DNA from: Halodurantibacterium flavum
Lineage (GTDB): Bacteria; Pseudomonadota; Alphaproteobacteria; Rhodobacterales; Rhodobacteraceae
DNA: 64,000 bases
Direction: 5' to 3'
Assembly (NCBI RefSeq): GCF_042681825.1
Contig: NZ_JBHUGH010000003.1
Coordinates: 186,001-250,000 of the forward strand
Part shown: one piece after another, positions 1 through 8,342 of the stretch
Numbering within the stretch: the stretch's first letter is position 1
How the letters are laid out: each line of letters starts with the position of its first letter
Translations under genes and position numbers: made by a program
The notes under the pieces: generated by a model
The model's input: only the letters and a program-made list of their open reading frames with translations
Database searches by the model: none
Told to the model about the DNA's origin: nothing

Positions 1-581
1 CCCGTCGCGCCGGTGGCCCAGACTGTCGGGCCGGCAGTCCCATGACCGTTTCCCGTGACGATCTCTCCGCCCCGCGCGCGGATCGCCGCGGCAAGCGCCT
101 GCACCGCCTGCCGGGGATGCAACCGCGCGCTGAGCGTGTCGCGGATGAAACGCCCCGTCGGGCTTGGCAGCCGCCATGGGCCCGGGTCTGTCACGACCTC
201 CCACATCGCGGCGCCCTGCCAGAGCACCTGCGCCTCGGCGGCACGGGCCTCTGCCATTGCGACGGCGCGGTCATCGGCAAGCGGTTGCAGCCGCCCCAGC
301 CGCGCGTAACCCGGGTCCTGCCCGCCCGCACCGGCCACACCGTGCCAGAAATCAGGGGCCATCAGCAGGCTTTGCAGCTGGAATGCCTTTTTGCCGTTCC
401 AGTTCTCGGGCACATGCGGTGCAAGGGCACCGACCAGACCGCCGCTCGACCCCGCGCCGATCCCGTCACGTTCGATCACCCGGACCCGCGCGCCGCGGCG
501 CAGACATTCCCAAGCGATGGAAAGGCCAAAGATCCCCGCCCCCACGACTGTTACATCGACCGCCAGATCGCCCATTGCCAT
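1..581 (-). CDS. FAD-dependent oxidoreductase (DAO family), C-terminus beyond left edge; possible MnmC(o)-like partner of MnmD
   Basis: About 193 N-terminal codons are in the window. After MAMGDL comes a Rossmann FAD-binding segment (VVGAGIFGLSIAWE, then an acidic residue in VIERDG) and a GAGSSGGLVGALAPH stretch as in D-amino-acid-oxidase-fold enzymes. The start at 581 has an AAGG ribosome-binding site about ten bases upstream. It is divergent from mnmD with 52 bases between starts. In enteric MnmC an FAD oxidase and a methyltransferase are fused and complete the wobble modification mnm5s2U, so this protein may supply the oxidase step. That is inference: other DAO-family amine oxidases begin the same way, and the C-terminal half is not visible. 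Confidence 0.75.
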   Translation of the reverse strand, partial: MAMGDLAVDVTVVGAGIFGLSIAWECLRRGARVRVIERDGIGAGSSGGLVGALAPHVPENWNGKKAFQLQSLLMAPDFWHGVAGAGGQDPGYARLGRLQPLADDRAVAMAEARAAEAQVLWQGAAMWEVVTDPGPWRLPSPTGRFIRDTLSARLHPRQAVQALAAAIRARGGEIVTGNGHGTAGPTVWATGAT

Positions 582-633
582 TGCCCGCGCCCTTGCCCAT
601 TGTCGCCCGCGAACGGGTGTAAGGCAAATCAGC

Positions 634-1344
634 ATGTCCGACCAGCGACCGGACCAGATTGCGGACCAGCGGGACCGGATGGCGGATCTCGAATGGCGCG
701 CGGACATGGTGCCGGTATCCACCCGGTTCGATGACCCCTATTTCTCGCTCGGGGACGGGCTGGGCGAGACGCGGCATGTGTTTCTGGCAGGAAACGACCT
801 GCCCGCCCGGTTCCGCCCGGGCTTCCACATCGCCGAGCTTGGGTTCGGGACGGGGCTCAACATGCTTGCCGCACTGCTGGAATGGCGGCGCGCGGGCACA
901 GCCGGCCCGCTCCGTTTCACGAGCTTCGAGGCCTTTCCCCTGCCCGCCACCGACATCGCCCGGGCGTTGCAGGCCTTCCCCGAGGCAGCGGCGATCGCCG
1001 GTCCGTTCCTCGACCAATGGGCGGCCGGCGCGACCCGGATCGTGACCGAGGGGCTGGAGGCCGAGGTCATCCTGGGCGACGCGCGCGAAACGCTGCCCCG
1101 GTGGCAGGGTCGGGCCGATGCATGGTTCCTGGACGGCTTCTCGCCAGCCAAGAACCCCGAGCTTTGGGACGAAGACCTGATGCGGCAGGTCGGGACCCAT
1201 ACGCAGCCGGGGGGCAGTTTCGCGACCTATACCGCAGCCGGTTTCGTGCGCCGGGCGCTGGCGGCGGCGGGCTTTACGGTGGAACGGCGGCCGGGACACG
1301 GATCGAAACGCCACATGACTTCAGGATGGCTGAACCCGACATGA
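634..1344 (+). CDS. mnmD: tRNA (5-methylaminomethyl-2-thiouridine)(34)-methyltransferase MnmD
   Basis: SAM-dependent methyltransferase of 236 residues, the normal size for stand-alone MnmD, completing the mnm5 side chain on wobble uridine of tRNA in the cytoplasm. The SAM loop reads ELGFGTGLN, and the family signature DGFSPAKNPELW is present, followed by a C-terminal SFATYTAAGFVRRAL segment. I chose ATG 634 because conserved family sequence (LEWR, FDDPYFS) begins soon after it; the longer open frame upstream lies antisense to the oxidoreductase. Its stop overlaps the next start by four bases (ATGA), so it is translationally coupled to the DMT transporter. There is no fused oxidase domain. Confidence 0.93.
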   Translation: MSDQRPDQIADQRDRMADLEWRADMVPVSTRFDDPYFSLGDGLGETRHVFLAGNDLPARFRPGFHIAELGFGTGLNMLAALLEWRRAGTAGPLRFTSFEAFPLPATDIARALQAFPEAAAIAGPFLDQWAAGATRIVTEGLEAEVILGDARETLPRWQGRADAWFLDGFSPAKNPELWDEDLMRQVGTHTQPGGSFATYTAAGFVRRALAAAGFTVERRPGHGSKRHMTSGWLNPT

Positions 1345-2237
1345 CCGAACAGAACACCCGCCTCGGCATCTGGCTCATGGTGGCGACGACCTTCGTCTTT
1401 TCGTTGCAGGACGGGCTCTCGCGCCATCTGGCGGCGGAATACAACGTGCTGATGGTCGTGATGATCCGCTACTGGTTCTTTGCGGCCTTTGTCGTCGCGC
1501 TGGCCGCGCGGCAGGCGGGGGGCGTGCGCGCCGCCGCCGCGACGCGGCAGCCGCTCTTGCAGATCTTCCGCGGGCTGCTGCTGGCCGGCGAGGTCTGCGT
1601 GATGATCCTGGCCTTTACCCGGCTGGGGCTCGTCGAAAGCCACGCGGTCTTCACCTCCTACCCGCTTCTGGTCGCGGCCCTCTCGGGCCCGGTTCTGGGC
1701 GAAAAGGTCGGCTGGCGCCGCTGGACGGCCATCGCCATCGGCTTTGCCGGGGTGCTGATCATCCTGCAACCGGGCTACGGCGTCTTTTCGCCCCTTGCCG
1801 CGATCCCGCTGCTGGCGGCGTTCATGTTCGCGCTTTACGGGCTCCTGACACGCTATGCCGCGCGGCAGGACACCAGCGCGGTCAGCTTTTTCTGGACCGG
1901 CACGACCGGGGCCGTCGCGATGACCGCGGCCGGGATATGGTTCTGGGAACCGATGACCGCCGCCGACTGGGGATGGATGGCACTCTTGTGCTGCATGGGT
2001 TCGCTCGGGCACTGGCTTCTGATCAAGTGCTACGAGGTCGCCGAGGCGAGCGCCGTGCAGCCCTTTGCCTATCTTCAGCTGGTCTTCGTCGCGATCCTGG
2101 GGGTCACGCTTTTCGGGGAAACCGTTCGGCTGAATGTCGCGATCGGCGCGCTGGTCGTGGTCGGGGCGGGTCTCTTTACCCTCTGGCGGCAGCGCAAGGT
2201 GGGGGCTAGCGCCCCTTCATCTCTGCCACCATCGTAA
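1341..2237 (+). CDS. DMT-superfamily (EamA) transporter
   Basis: Integral inner-membrane protein of 298 residues with about ten hydrophobic segments arranged as two EamA repeats, typical of drug/metabolite exporters. The second half carries the usual GEKVGWRRWTAIAIGFAGV and LFGETVRLNVAIGALVVVGAG motifs. The substrate cannot be read from sequence. ATG 1341 overlaps the mnmD stop. The 3' end overlaps the convergent lytic transglycosylase gene by 32 bases. Confidence 0.9.
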   Translation: MTEQNTRLGIWLMVATTFVFSLQDGLSRHLAAEYNVLMVVMIRYWFFAAFVVALAARQAGGVRAAAATRQPLLQIFRGLLLAGEVCVMILAFTRLGLVESHAVFTSYPLLVAALSGPVLGEKVGWRRWTAIAIGFAGVLIILQPGYGVFSPLAAIPLLAAFMFALYGLLTRYAARQDTSAVSFFWTGTTGAVAMTAAGIWFWEPMTAADWGWMALLCCMGSLGHWLLIKCYEVAEASAVQPFAYLQLVFVAILGVTLFGETVRLNVAIGALVVVGAGLFTLWRQRKVGASAPSSLPPS

Positions 2238-4170
2238 GGGGGACGGGGCCACCCGCCAGACGCGCGCGATAGATCATCCGCGATTCCATCACCCGCATGA
2301 TGTAGTTGCGCGTCTCGGTAAAGGGCACCATCTCGACCCAGTCGATCACGTCCACATCGGCTTCACGCGGGTCGCCCAGCGTCCTGATCCATGTGCGGGG
2401 CCGTCCGGGTCCGGCATTGTAGCCCGCGGCCACAAGGACGGGGTTAGACCCGAATTCCTCGATAAGCACGGCCAGATAGGCGGTACCCAGACGCGCATTG
2501 TAATCGGCATCCCGGGTCAGCCGCGCAAAATCATAGGGTTCGCCCAGCTTGCGCGCCATCATCTCGGCGGTGCCCGGCATCACCTGCATCAGGCCGCGCG
2601 CGCCGGCCGGGCTGATCACCGTGTGGTCAAACTCGCTTTCGCGCCGGGCGATGGCCAGCGCAAGCTCTCGCCGCACCGGCATGTCCAGATCGGCCAGCGA
2701 GGTCAGCGGGAAATACGGCTCCGGCAGGATCACACCCCGCGCCGCCGCCTGCTTGGCGATCAGAAGGGCTGTGTTCGGCTCGCCCATCTCCAGCGCCATG
2801 GCGGCCAGCCGGCCCAGATCGGGCGCGGGCAGCCCCTCGGCCAGATGCAGCAGGAACCGGCGCGCAAGCGGGCGGTCGCCGGCCTCTTGCAACATCATCG
2901 CGGCCTGAAAGACGGAACTGTCGCGAAAGCCTGCCTCGCGCCAGTCGCCATAGGTCTCCCGCCCCGCCAGCGACGGGTCCATCGGCAGGTCCGCCGCCTC
3001 GGCCGACAAAAGCCCGTAATACGATGTCTGGTGCTGCGCGCCAAAGGCATAGGCCTCTTGCGCGGCCTCGGCATTGCCGAGCGCCGCATGGGTCCGCCCC
3101 AGCCAGTAGCCTGCACGGCCAAGGCTGATCGGGCTGCTCACGCCCTCGGCCAGCCGGGTGAAATGGACCAGCGCCGTTTGCGGATCGTCCAGCAGGCGCA
3201 GCGCGATGAACCCCGCCAGCCATTCGAGATCGGCGAAATCCGCGCCCGCCTCCAGATGATGCTGCGAGGCGACCTGATAGGCCCGCGCGGGATCACCCTC
3301 GCGCATTTCCCGCCGCGCCAGAAGCGCGCGCCGGGGCGCCCATGTGGCAGGCTCGCCCAATGCCTCGGCCGAGGTGCTGCGTTCGAGGATCAGGTCCGTC
3401 GCGCTGTCGTAAAGGCTGTTGACCATCCGCCAGGCGAACCGGTCCCAGGCAAGGCCCGCATCCTGCGCCAGTTCGGACGGAACGGCGGCGATGCGGGCAT
3501 CGACGCCCGGCTGGCGCGCCTGCAGGGCGATCCGCGCCTCGGCCAGCCGCCGCCGCGCCGGATCGACCAGTACCAGCATCCGTTCGGCATCCTGGCGGTG
3601 CCCCGCCGCCAGCATCGCATCGAGCCGCGCCTGATGATGTGGCGCCAGCAGATCGCCAAAGACGGCCATCACCTGATCGTGCTGTTCGGCGCTCATGGCA
3701 AAGCTGCGCCACAGCCGGACCGCCGCCGCGCCCGCCTCCTCGTTCCGGCCCTCGACCCGCAGCGCCAGCGCATGGGCAATGGCGCCATCGGCCGTCAGGG
3801 GCGCCGTGCCGTCGAAAAAGGCGATGATCTCCTCGGGGCCGCGCGCGGTGGCGGCCATCGCCTCTTCGCCCTTCTGGCGCAGGAACGGCAGCCCCGGCCA
3901 GTCGGGGCGCCGCGCGAGGAAGGCCTGAACCTCGGCCAGCGTGCCCTGTCCCGCCCGCAGCCGGTGCCATTCCACGATATCGGCCGCGACCGGGCCCGCC
4001 GGCTGCGCTGCGGCGCCGGCCGCCGCCCAGTCCCGCGCCGCCACGCGCTTCAGCGCGGCCTCCAGCGCGGGATCGGCATGGGCAGGCGTGGCCCAGCCAA
4101 GGCCGGTCAGCAGCGTGGTGGCAAGCAAAAGGGCGCAGGCGGCACGGGTGGCGCGGGTCGAGGGGGTCAC
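2206..4170 (-). CDS. slt: Soluble lytic murein transglycosylase (SLT family)
   Basis: Periplasmic enzyme cleaving the MurNAc-GlcNAc bond of peptidoglycan with 1,6-anhydro formation. The N-terminus is a Sec signal (RATRAACALLLATTLLTG, then ATPAHA/DP). A long alpha-helical superhelix of TPR-like repeats follows, and the C-terminal SLT domain has ARRESEFD with the catalytic Glu, GARGLMQVMPGTAEMMA, and YNAGPGRPRTW. I prefer a GTG start at 4170, which places the signal peptide at the N-terminus with a purine-rich AAAGAG upstream; an ATG at 4257 would add 29 residues before the signal. About 654 residues is normal for Slt70-type enzymes. It is divergent from dapA. Confidence 0.9.
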   Translation of the reverse strand: MTPSTRATRAACALLLATTLLTGLGWATPAHADPALEAALKRVAARDWAAAGAAAQPAGPVAADIVEWHRLRAGQGTLAEVQAFLARRPDWPGLPFLRQKGEEAMAATARGPEEIIAFFDGTAPLTADGAIAHALALRVEGRNEEAGAAAVRLWRSFAMSAEQHDQVMAVFGDLLAPHHQARLDAMLAAGHRQDAERMLVLVDPARRRLAEARIALQARQPGVDARIAAVPSELAQDAGLAWDRFAWRMVNSLYDSATDLILERSTSAEALGEPATWAPRRALLARREMREGDPARAYQVASQHHLEAGADFADLEWLAGFIALRLLDDPQTALVHFTRLAEGVSSPISLGRAGYWLGRTHAALGNAEAAQEAYAFGAQHQTSYYGLLSAEAADLPMDPSLAGRETYGDWREAGFRDSSVFQAAMMLQEAGDRPLARRFLLHLAEGLPAPDLGRLAAMALEMGEPNTALLIAKQAAARGVILPEPYFPLTSLADLDMPVRRELALAIARRESEFDHTVISPAGARGLMQVMPGTAEMMARKLGEPYDFARLTRDADYNARLGTAYLAVLIEEFGSNPVLVAAGYNAGPGRPRTWIRTLGDPREADVDVIDWVEMVPFTETRNYIMRVMESRMIYRARLAGGPVPLTMVAEMKGR

Positions 4171-4329
4171 GGGGCGCAGGCTCTTTCTGTTCCGGGCATC
4201 ATGGGTCGCGGGCAGAGTAACCCCTGGGTCCGGGGCCGCAACACACAAACTTGGCAAGCCCCGCGCAGGGGGCTAGGTTCCGCCGGATCGACCGGGCGAT
4301 TCCCGCCCCATATCAAGGAGAAGCGTGTC

Positions 4330-5202
4330 ATGATCAAAGGGTCCATTCCAGCCCTGGTGACGCCGTTCAAGGACGGCGAACTGGATCTCGACACGCTCAA
4401 GGCGCTGGTCGAATGGCAGATCGCCGAAGGCTCGTCCGGGATCGTGCCCGTGGGCACGACGGGCGAAAGCCCCACGCTCAGCCACGAGGAACATGAACGC
4501 GTGATCGAAGAGGTCGTGCGCGCCGTCGCGGGACGTGTGCCGGTGATCGCGGGCGCGGGATCGAACAGCACCGCCGAGGGGCTGCGCCTGATCCGCCATG
4601 CGGAACGGGTCGGCGCCGATGCGGCGCTGGTCGTCACCCCCTATTACAACAAGCCGACGCAGGCGGGGCTGATCGCGCATTTCACCGCCGTGCACGATTG
4701 CTGCAACCTGCCGATCATCATCTACAACATTCCCGGCCGCTCGGTCGTCGACATGCTGCCGGAAACGATGGGCGAACTGGCGAAACTGCCACGCATCGCC
4801 GGCGTCAAGGACGCCACCGGCAAGATCGAGCGTGTGTCCCTGCAGCGCGAGACCTGCGGGCGCGACTTCATCCAGCTTTCGGGCGAGGATGCGACAGCCC
4901 TTGGCTTCAACGCCCATGGCGGCGTGGGCTGCATCAGTGTGACCGCCAACGTGGCCCCGCGCCTCTGCGCCGAATTCCAGGCGGCGACGCTTGCCGGCGA
5001 CTATGCCATGGCGCTGGACTATCAGGACCGGCTGATGCCGCTGCATACAGCGATCTTCCTGGAACCGGGGCTGGCGGGGGCGAAATACGCCCTCTCGCGG
5101 CTCGGAAAATGCTCGGCCGAGGTGCGGCTGCCGCTGACGCCCCTGACCGACGCGACCAAGGCGCGGATCGACGCTGCCATGCGCCATGCCGGGCTGATCT
5201 GA
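4330..5202 (+). CDS. dapA: 4-hydroxy-tetrahydrodipicolinate synthase
   Basis: Cytoplasmic TIM-barrel enzyme condensing pyruvate with aspartate semialdehyde, the committed step to diaminopimelate and lysine. The length of 290 residues is typical. Catalytic residues are visible: Lys160 (GVKDATG) forms the Schiff base, Tyr132 is in IIYNIPGRS, Thr43-Thr44 are in VGTTGES and Tyr106 is in TPYYNKP. Start 4330 is preceded by AAGGAG at ideal spacing. An open frame extends far upstream but is antisense to slt. The divergent arrangement with slt is one I recall from other Rhodobacterales. Confidence 0.97.
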   Translation: MIKGSIPALVTPFKDGELDLDTLKALVEWQIAEGSSGIVPVGTTGESPTLSHEEHERVIEEVVRAVAGRVPVIAGAGSNSTAEGLRLIRHAERVGADAALVVTPYYNKPTQAGLIAHFTAVHDCCNLPIIIYNIPGRSVVDMLPETMGELAKLPRIAGVKDATGKIERVSLQRETCGRDFIQLSGEDATALGFNAHGGVGCISVTANVAPRLCAEFQAATLAGDYAMALDYQDRLMPLHTAIFLEPGLAGAKYALSRLGKCSAEVRLPLTPLTDATKARIDAAMRHAGLI

Positions 5203-5238
5203 CGGATCTCGGGCCCGGGGCGGGTCTCTGGCCTGGGC

Positions 5239-6492
5239 TCAGCCAAGATCGCGCGCGGCCTGCCGCAGGGCCGCGACGAATTCCGACATCAGCGCCGTGG
5301 GCATCCAGCCGCGGCGCGTCGTGATCCCCATGGGACGCCGGTTCCCGGGCAGCGCCGCATCGAGCGTGGTCAGCAACCCCGACCGGATTTCGTATTGCAC
5401 CTGATGCGCGGACAAAAGCGCCAGATGATCCCCGCGTGTCAGCAATCCGCGTATCGCGACAAGTGATCCCGTCTCGACGCTGCGCCTTGCGGGCATGTCA
5501 GGCGGGAATCCCTGCGCCAGTTCCTCGAACGTCCCGCGCGAGGGTGTGCCGCGCCGGGCGACGATCCAGGGAAAGGCCGCCATCTCGGCCGGGCCGATCC
5601 CTGCCCGTCCGTCCAGGGGATGCCCCGCCCGCGCCACCACGGCGAGGTCGAAATCGAGGATCGGTTCCTGCACCAGTCCCCGCCCCGGCGGGCCGTCGCG
5701 CAAGGCGCCCACCAGAAGGTCGATACGCCCGCGTTCCAGATCTGCGACATGGCGGTTGTATTCCCCTTCCAGTATCTCGAACCGCGCCCGGGGATGGCGC
5801 TGCGCCACCACCGACACGGCATCGGGCACGATCTGCGTCCGCGCCAGCGGAAGGGTTCCCACCGCGACAAGGCCCGCGAATTCGCCCCGCGCCTCGCGCA
5901 ATTCGTCGGCGGCATTCTCCAGCTCCTTCAACGCCAGTGCCGACCAGCGCGCGACCTCGCGCCCGGCGGCCGAGAAATGCAGCGCGTGGCGCGGCCCCTC
6001 GAACAGCGGCACCTCCAGCAGGGCCTCCACATGGCGCGCCATGCGCTGCACGGCAGGCTCGGACAACCCCAGAAGCCGCGCGGCACCGGCAAAGCTCTCG
6101 GCCTCGGCAAAGGCCGAGAGGGCGCGCAGATGCGGCGTGGTCAGGCGATGTTCCAGCCGGGTTTCCTGCCGGGTTTCCTGCCGGGGCGCCTGCGCATCAA
6201 CTGTCGCGCCCCCGGGCACCGGTCGTTGCCGCGCCAGCGCCGCACAGCCCGCCCGCACCAAGGCCAGCGCTCGCTCGGCCCGCCTGGCAAACAGCGCCCC
6301 CTCGGCCGTCGCCGACAGGGCCCCCCGCCGCCGTTCGAGCAAAGGCGCGGCCAGATCGGTTTCCAGCCGTGCGAGCGCCTGCGAGGCGGCGGGCTGCGAG
6401 ACGCCCATCCGCGATGCGGCCTCGGTCATGGACCCCACCGACAGGCACAGGCTGAACAGCCGGACATGGCGCAGGTTCGGGTGAAACGCCAC
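5239..6492 (-). CDS. LysR-family regulator with two N-terminal winged-helix domains
   Basis: Transcription factor of 417 residues, about 100 longer than a standard LysR protein. The extra length is a second DNA-binding domain: helix-turn-helix 1 spans roughly residues 8-66 (GSMTEAASRMGVSQPAASQAL) and helix-turn-helix 2 roughly 119-178 (ESFAGAARLLGLSEPAVQRM). A Gln/Arg-rich linker joins them and contains a 12-base tandem duplication (RQETRQET). A periplasmic-binding-protein-like effector domain fills residues 200-410 (GLVAVGTLPLART, GRIDLLVGAL). It is immediately followed, head to tail, upstream by the DUF4153 gene. Target and ligand are unknown. Confidence 0.88.
   Translation of the reverse strand: MAFHPNLRHVRLFSLCLSVGSMTEAASRMGVSQPAASQALARLETDLAAPLLERRRGALSATAEGALFARRAERALALVRAGCAALARQRPVPGGATVDAQAPRQETRQETRLEHRLTTPHLRALSAFAEAESFAGAARLLGLSEPAVQRMARHVEALLEVPLFEGPRHALHFSAAGREVARWSALALKELENAADELREARGEFAGLVAVGTLPLARTQIVPDAVSVVAQRHPRARFEILEGEYNRHVADLERGRIDLLVGALRDGPPGRGLVQEPILDFDLAVVARAGHPLDGRAGIGPAEMAAFPWIVARRGTPSRGTFEELAQGFPPDMPARRSVETGSLVAIRGLLTRGDHLALLSAHQVQYEIRSGLLTTLDAALPGNRRPMGITTRRGWMPTALMSEFVAALRQAARDLG
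6157..6180. repeat. 12-base tandem duplication in the LysR linker
   Basis: CCGGGTTTCCTG occurs twice in direct succession (6157-6168 and 6169-6180), followed by a partial third copy CCGGGG. It encodes the repeated RQET in the linker between the two helix-turn-helix domains and keeps the frame. Confidence 0.9.
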
Positions 6493-6503
6493 CGGACCGC
6501 GCC

Positions 6504-8261
6504 TCAGGGCAGGACGACGAAGCTCTGGCCATCCATGACCAGCGCGTTGATGTCGGGCGGCGCAATCGCATAATCACCTTGGTGCAGCGCATCGAGCCGT
6601 GCAATTCCCGCATCCGCCGGGACCAGCGGGGCGGCGCGGAGCCGCTGCGGCGCAGCGCCCGCGCCCGGTCCGCCCGCCAGCGAAAACGCCTCTTGCGCGA
6701 CAAAGCCGCCGCGGCTGTCATAGAAAAGCACGGCCTCTGCCCCGGGCAGTCGCGGCAGAAAATCGGCCACGACCAGCACGCAGCCGGGATTGCCGCCCGG
6801 TGTGGGACGCAGGCAGCCATCCAGCCATAGCCGGATCTCGGCGGGGTGCGCCTCGGCCACGATACGCTGCGCGACGTCAGCCTCGGATGCGGGCAGGACG
6901 GGCATCAGCGCCAGCAGGTCGCGCCGCAGCCCCTCGCGCATCTCGCGCCCGTCGCGCGGCACGGCATCCAGCCGGGCCAGCGCCGCCGCCAACGGTTCGT
7001 CGCCTGCATCCGCCCGGACGCGCAGATCGTCCAGCACCGCCTGGCCCGCATGGCCCCAGCCCCCGGCCAGGTCCCATAACGGCAGATCCTGCGGCTGGAC
7101 CCCGCCCGCGTCATAGCGCGCAAGCTGGCTTTGCGCCGAAATGCGCTCCGGGTGCAGCAGCGGTGTCAGCCAGGCCAGCGCATAGACCGGCAGAATCATC
7201 GCCATACCCATGTTCGCCCGCCGGATATGGCGCATCCAGCGTCCCCCCCACAGCAGCCCCCGCAGCACCGACAGCGCATAGGCCAGACCATAGCCGAGCA
7301 GGATCGCCGCCGTTCCCGCGCCGATCAGCCGCTGTGGCGTCCAGCCAAAGTCGCCGACCCGCAGCCAGATCGCCCAGACCGCCAGCCCCGCGATCATCGG
7401 CAGCATCAGCGCCAGCCCCTGCACCGACAACCGCAGCAGGGGCGAGTGGACGGCGGTGTCATCGCTCGCATCGATTCCGCTGCTGACCAACAGCGTGATC
7501 CCGACCGCCATCGACAAGAGCGTCCCCGCGACCGAGGCGCCGCCAAACGGGCTCTCGAGCCCGCGCAGCGGCAGCGCGATCAGGAACACCCCTACCACGA
7601 CCAGAACCACCGGGATCAGCACCCGGAAGAGCCGCAGCATCAGCTGGGGCGAGACGTAATCCGAAAACTCATGCACCACGGCCAGCGCCAGCCCCGCCGC
7701 AAGCCCTGTAAAGATGTAGGGAAAGGCCGGGACATCGCGCAGCCGCGCGATCACCTCGACCCCCGCCACCTGCAGCAACAGGTCCGACAGCCACAGCACC
7801 AGCCATCCGATCCCCACGAACATCGCCGCCGCCGCATAGCGGGCGACGATGCTCCAGCCGTGGCCGAACAGGGCGGCATAGTTCCGCCACCCCTCACCCC
7901 GCCGGCGCGCGGCGATCAGGAAGGGCATCGGCACCAGCGCAAGGATCAGCGCGGCCATCCCCGGGTACTGCAGGTCGAAAAACCGCGACGGGTCCGCATG
8001 GCGCCCGCTCGCCCATCCCAGCGCGACCGCAACGACCAGCGCCAGCCCCGCCGCGGGCAGCACCGCGCGCGCGGCAAGGGGTCCGAGCATCGCCAGAAGG
8101 CAGCCAAAGAACACGGCGGCAAAGGAAAAGACCGCCACCGTCCATTGCGGATCGGTCAGCAGATCGCCCAGCACCTCGACGAGCAGCCAGAACCCCGTGC
8201 CCGCCGCCGTTCCGACCAGCACGAAGGCCGCCCGCATTCCCGTTGTCTCTGCCTGCCGCAT
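6504..8261 (-). CDS. DUF4153 multi-pass membrane protein
   Basis: Inner-membrane protein of 585 residues with about ten to twelve predicted transmembrane segments in the first 370 residues, then a soluble C-terminal region (from about 400) rich in short helices and ending LVMDGQSFVVLP. The architecture and the GWTPQRLIGAG segment match the DUF4153 family, which has no assigned biochemical function. The start at 8261 has an AGGAC site upstream; Met9 is an alternative. It ends 11 bases before the LysR start, so LysR and this gene could share a transcript. Confidence 0.82.
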   Translation of the reverse strand: MRQAETTGMRAAFVLVGTAAGTGFWLLVEVLGDLLTDPQWTVAVFSFAAVFFGCLLAMLGPLAARAVLPAAGLALVVAVALGWASGRHADPSRFFDLQYPGMAALILALVPMPFLIAARRRGEGWRNYAALFGHGWSIVARYAAAAMFVGIGWLVLWLSDLLLQVAGVEVIARLRDVPAFPYIFTGLAAGLALAVVHEFSDYVSPQLMLRLFRVLIPVVLVVVGVFLIALPLRGLESPFGGASVAGTLLSMAVGITLLVSSGIDASDDTAVHSPLLRLSVQGLALMLPMIAGLAVWAIWLRVGDFGWTPQRLIGAGTAAILLGYGLAYALSVLRGLLWGGRWMRHIRRANMGMAMILPVYALAWLTPLLHPERISAQSQLARYDAGGVQPQDLPLWDLAGGWGHAGQAVLDDLRVRADAGDEPLAAALARLDAVPRDGREMREGLRRDLLALMPVLPASEADVAQRIVAEAHPAEIRLWLDGCLRPTPGGNPGCVLVVADFLPRLPGAEAVLFYDSRGGFVAQEAFSLAGGPGAGAAPQRLRAAPLVPADAGIARLDALHQGDYAIAPPDINALVMDGQSFVVLP

Positions 8262-8342
8262 GTCCTGCCCGTTCCTGTCCTTTGTGGCGCAGGTTAGGCG
8301 CAGCCGCCGCCGGGTGCCAGAGCCCCCGCGCAGGGCATCCGG

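Noticed and set aside
2134..4329. Very long plus-strand open frame reading into dapA
   Set aside because: It is antisense to slt, has Arg/His/Gln-rich shadow composition and dapA has its own strong ribosome-binding site at 4330.
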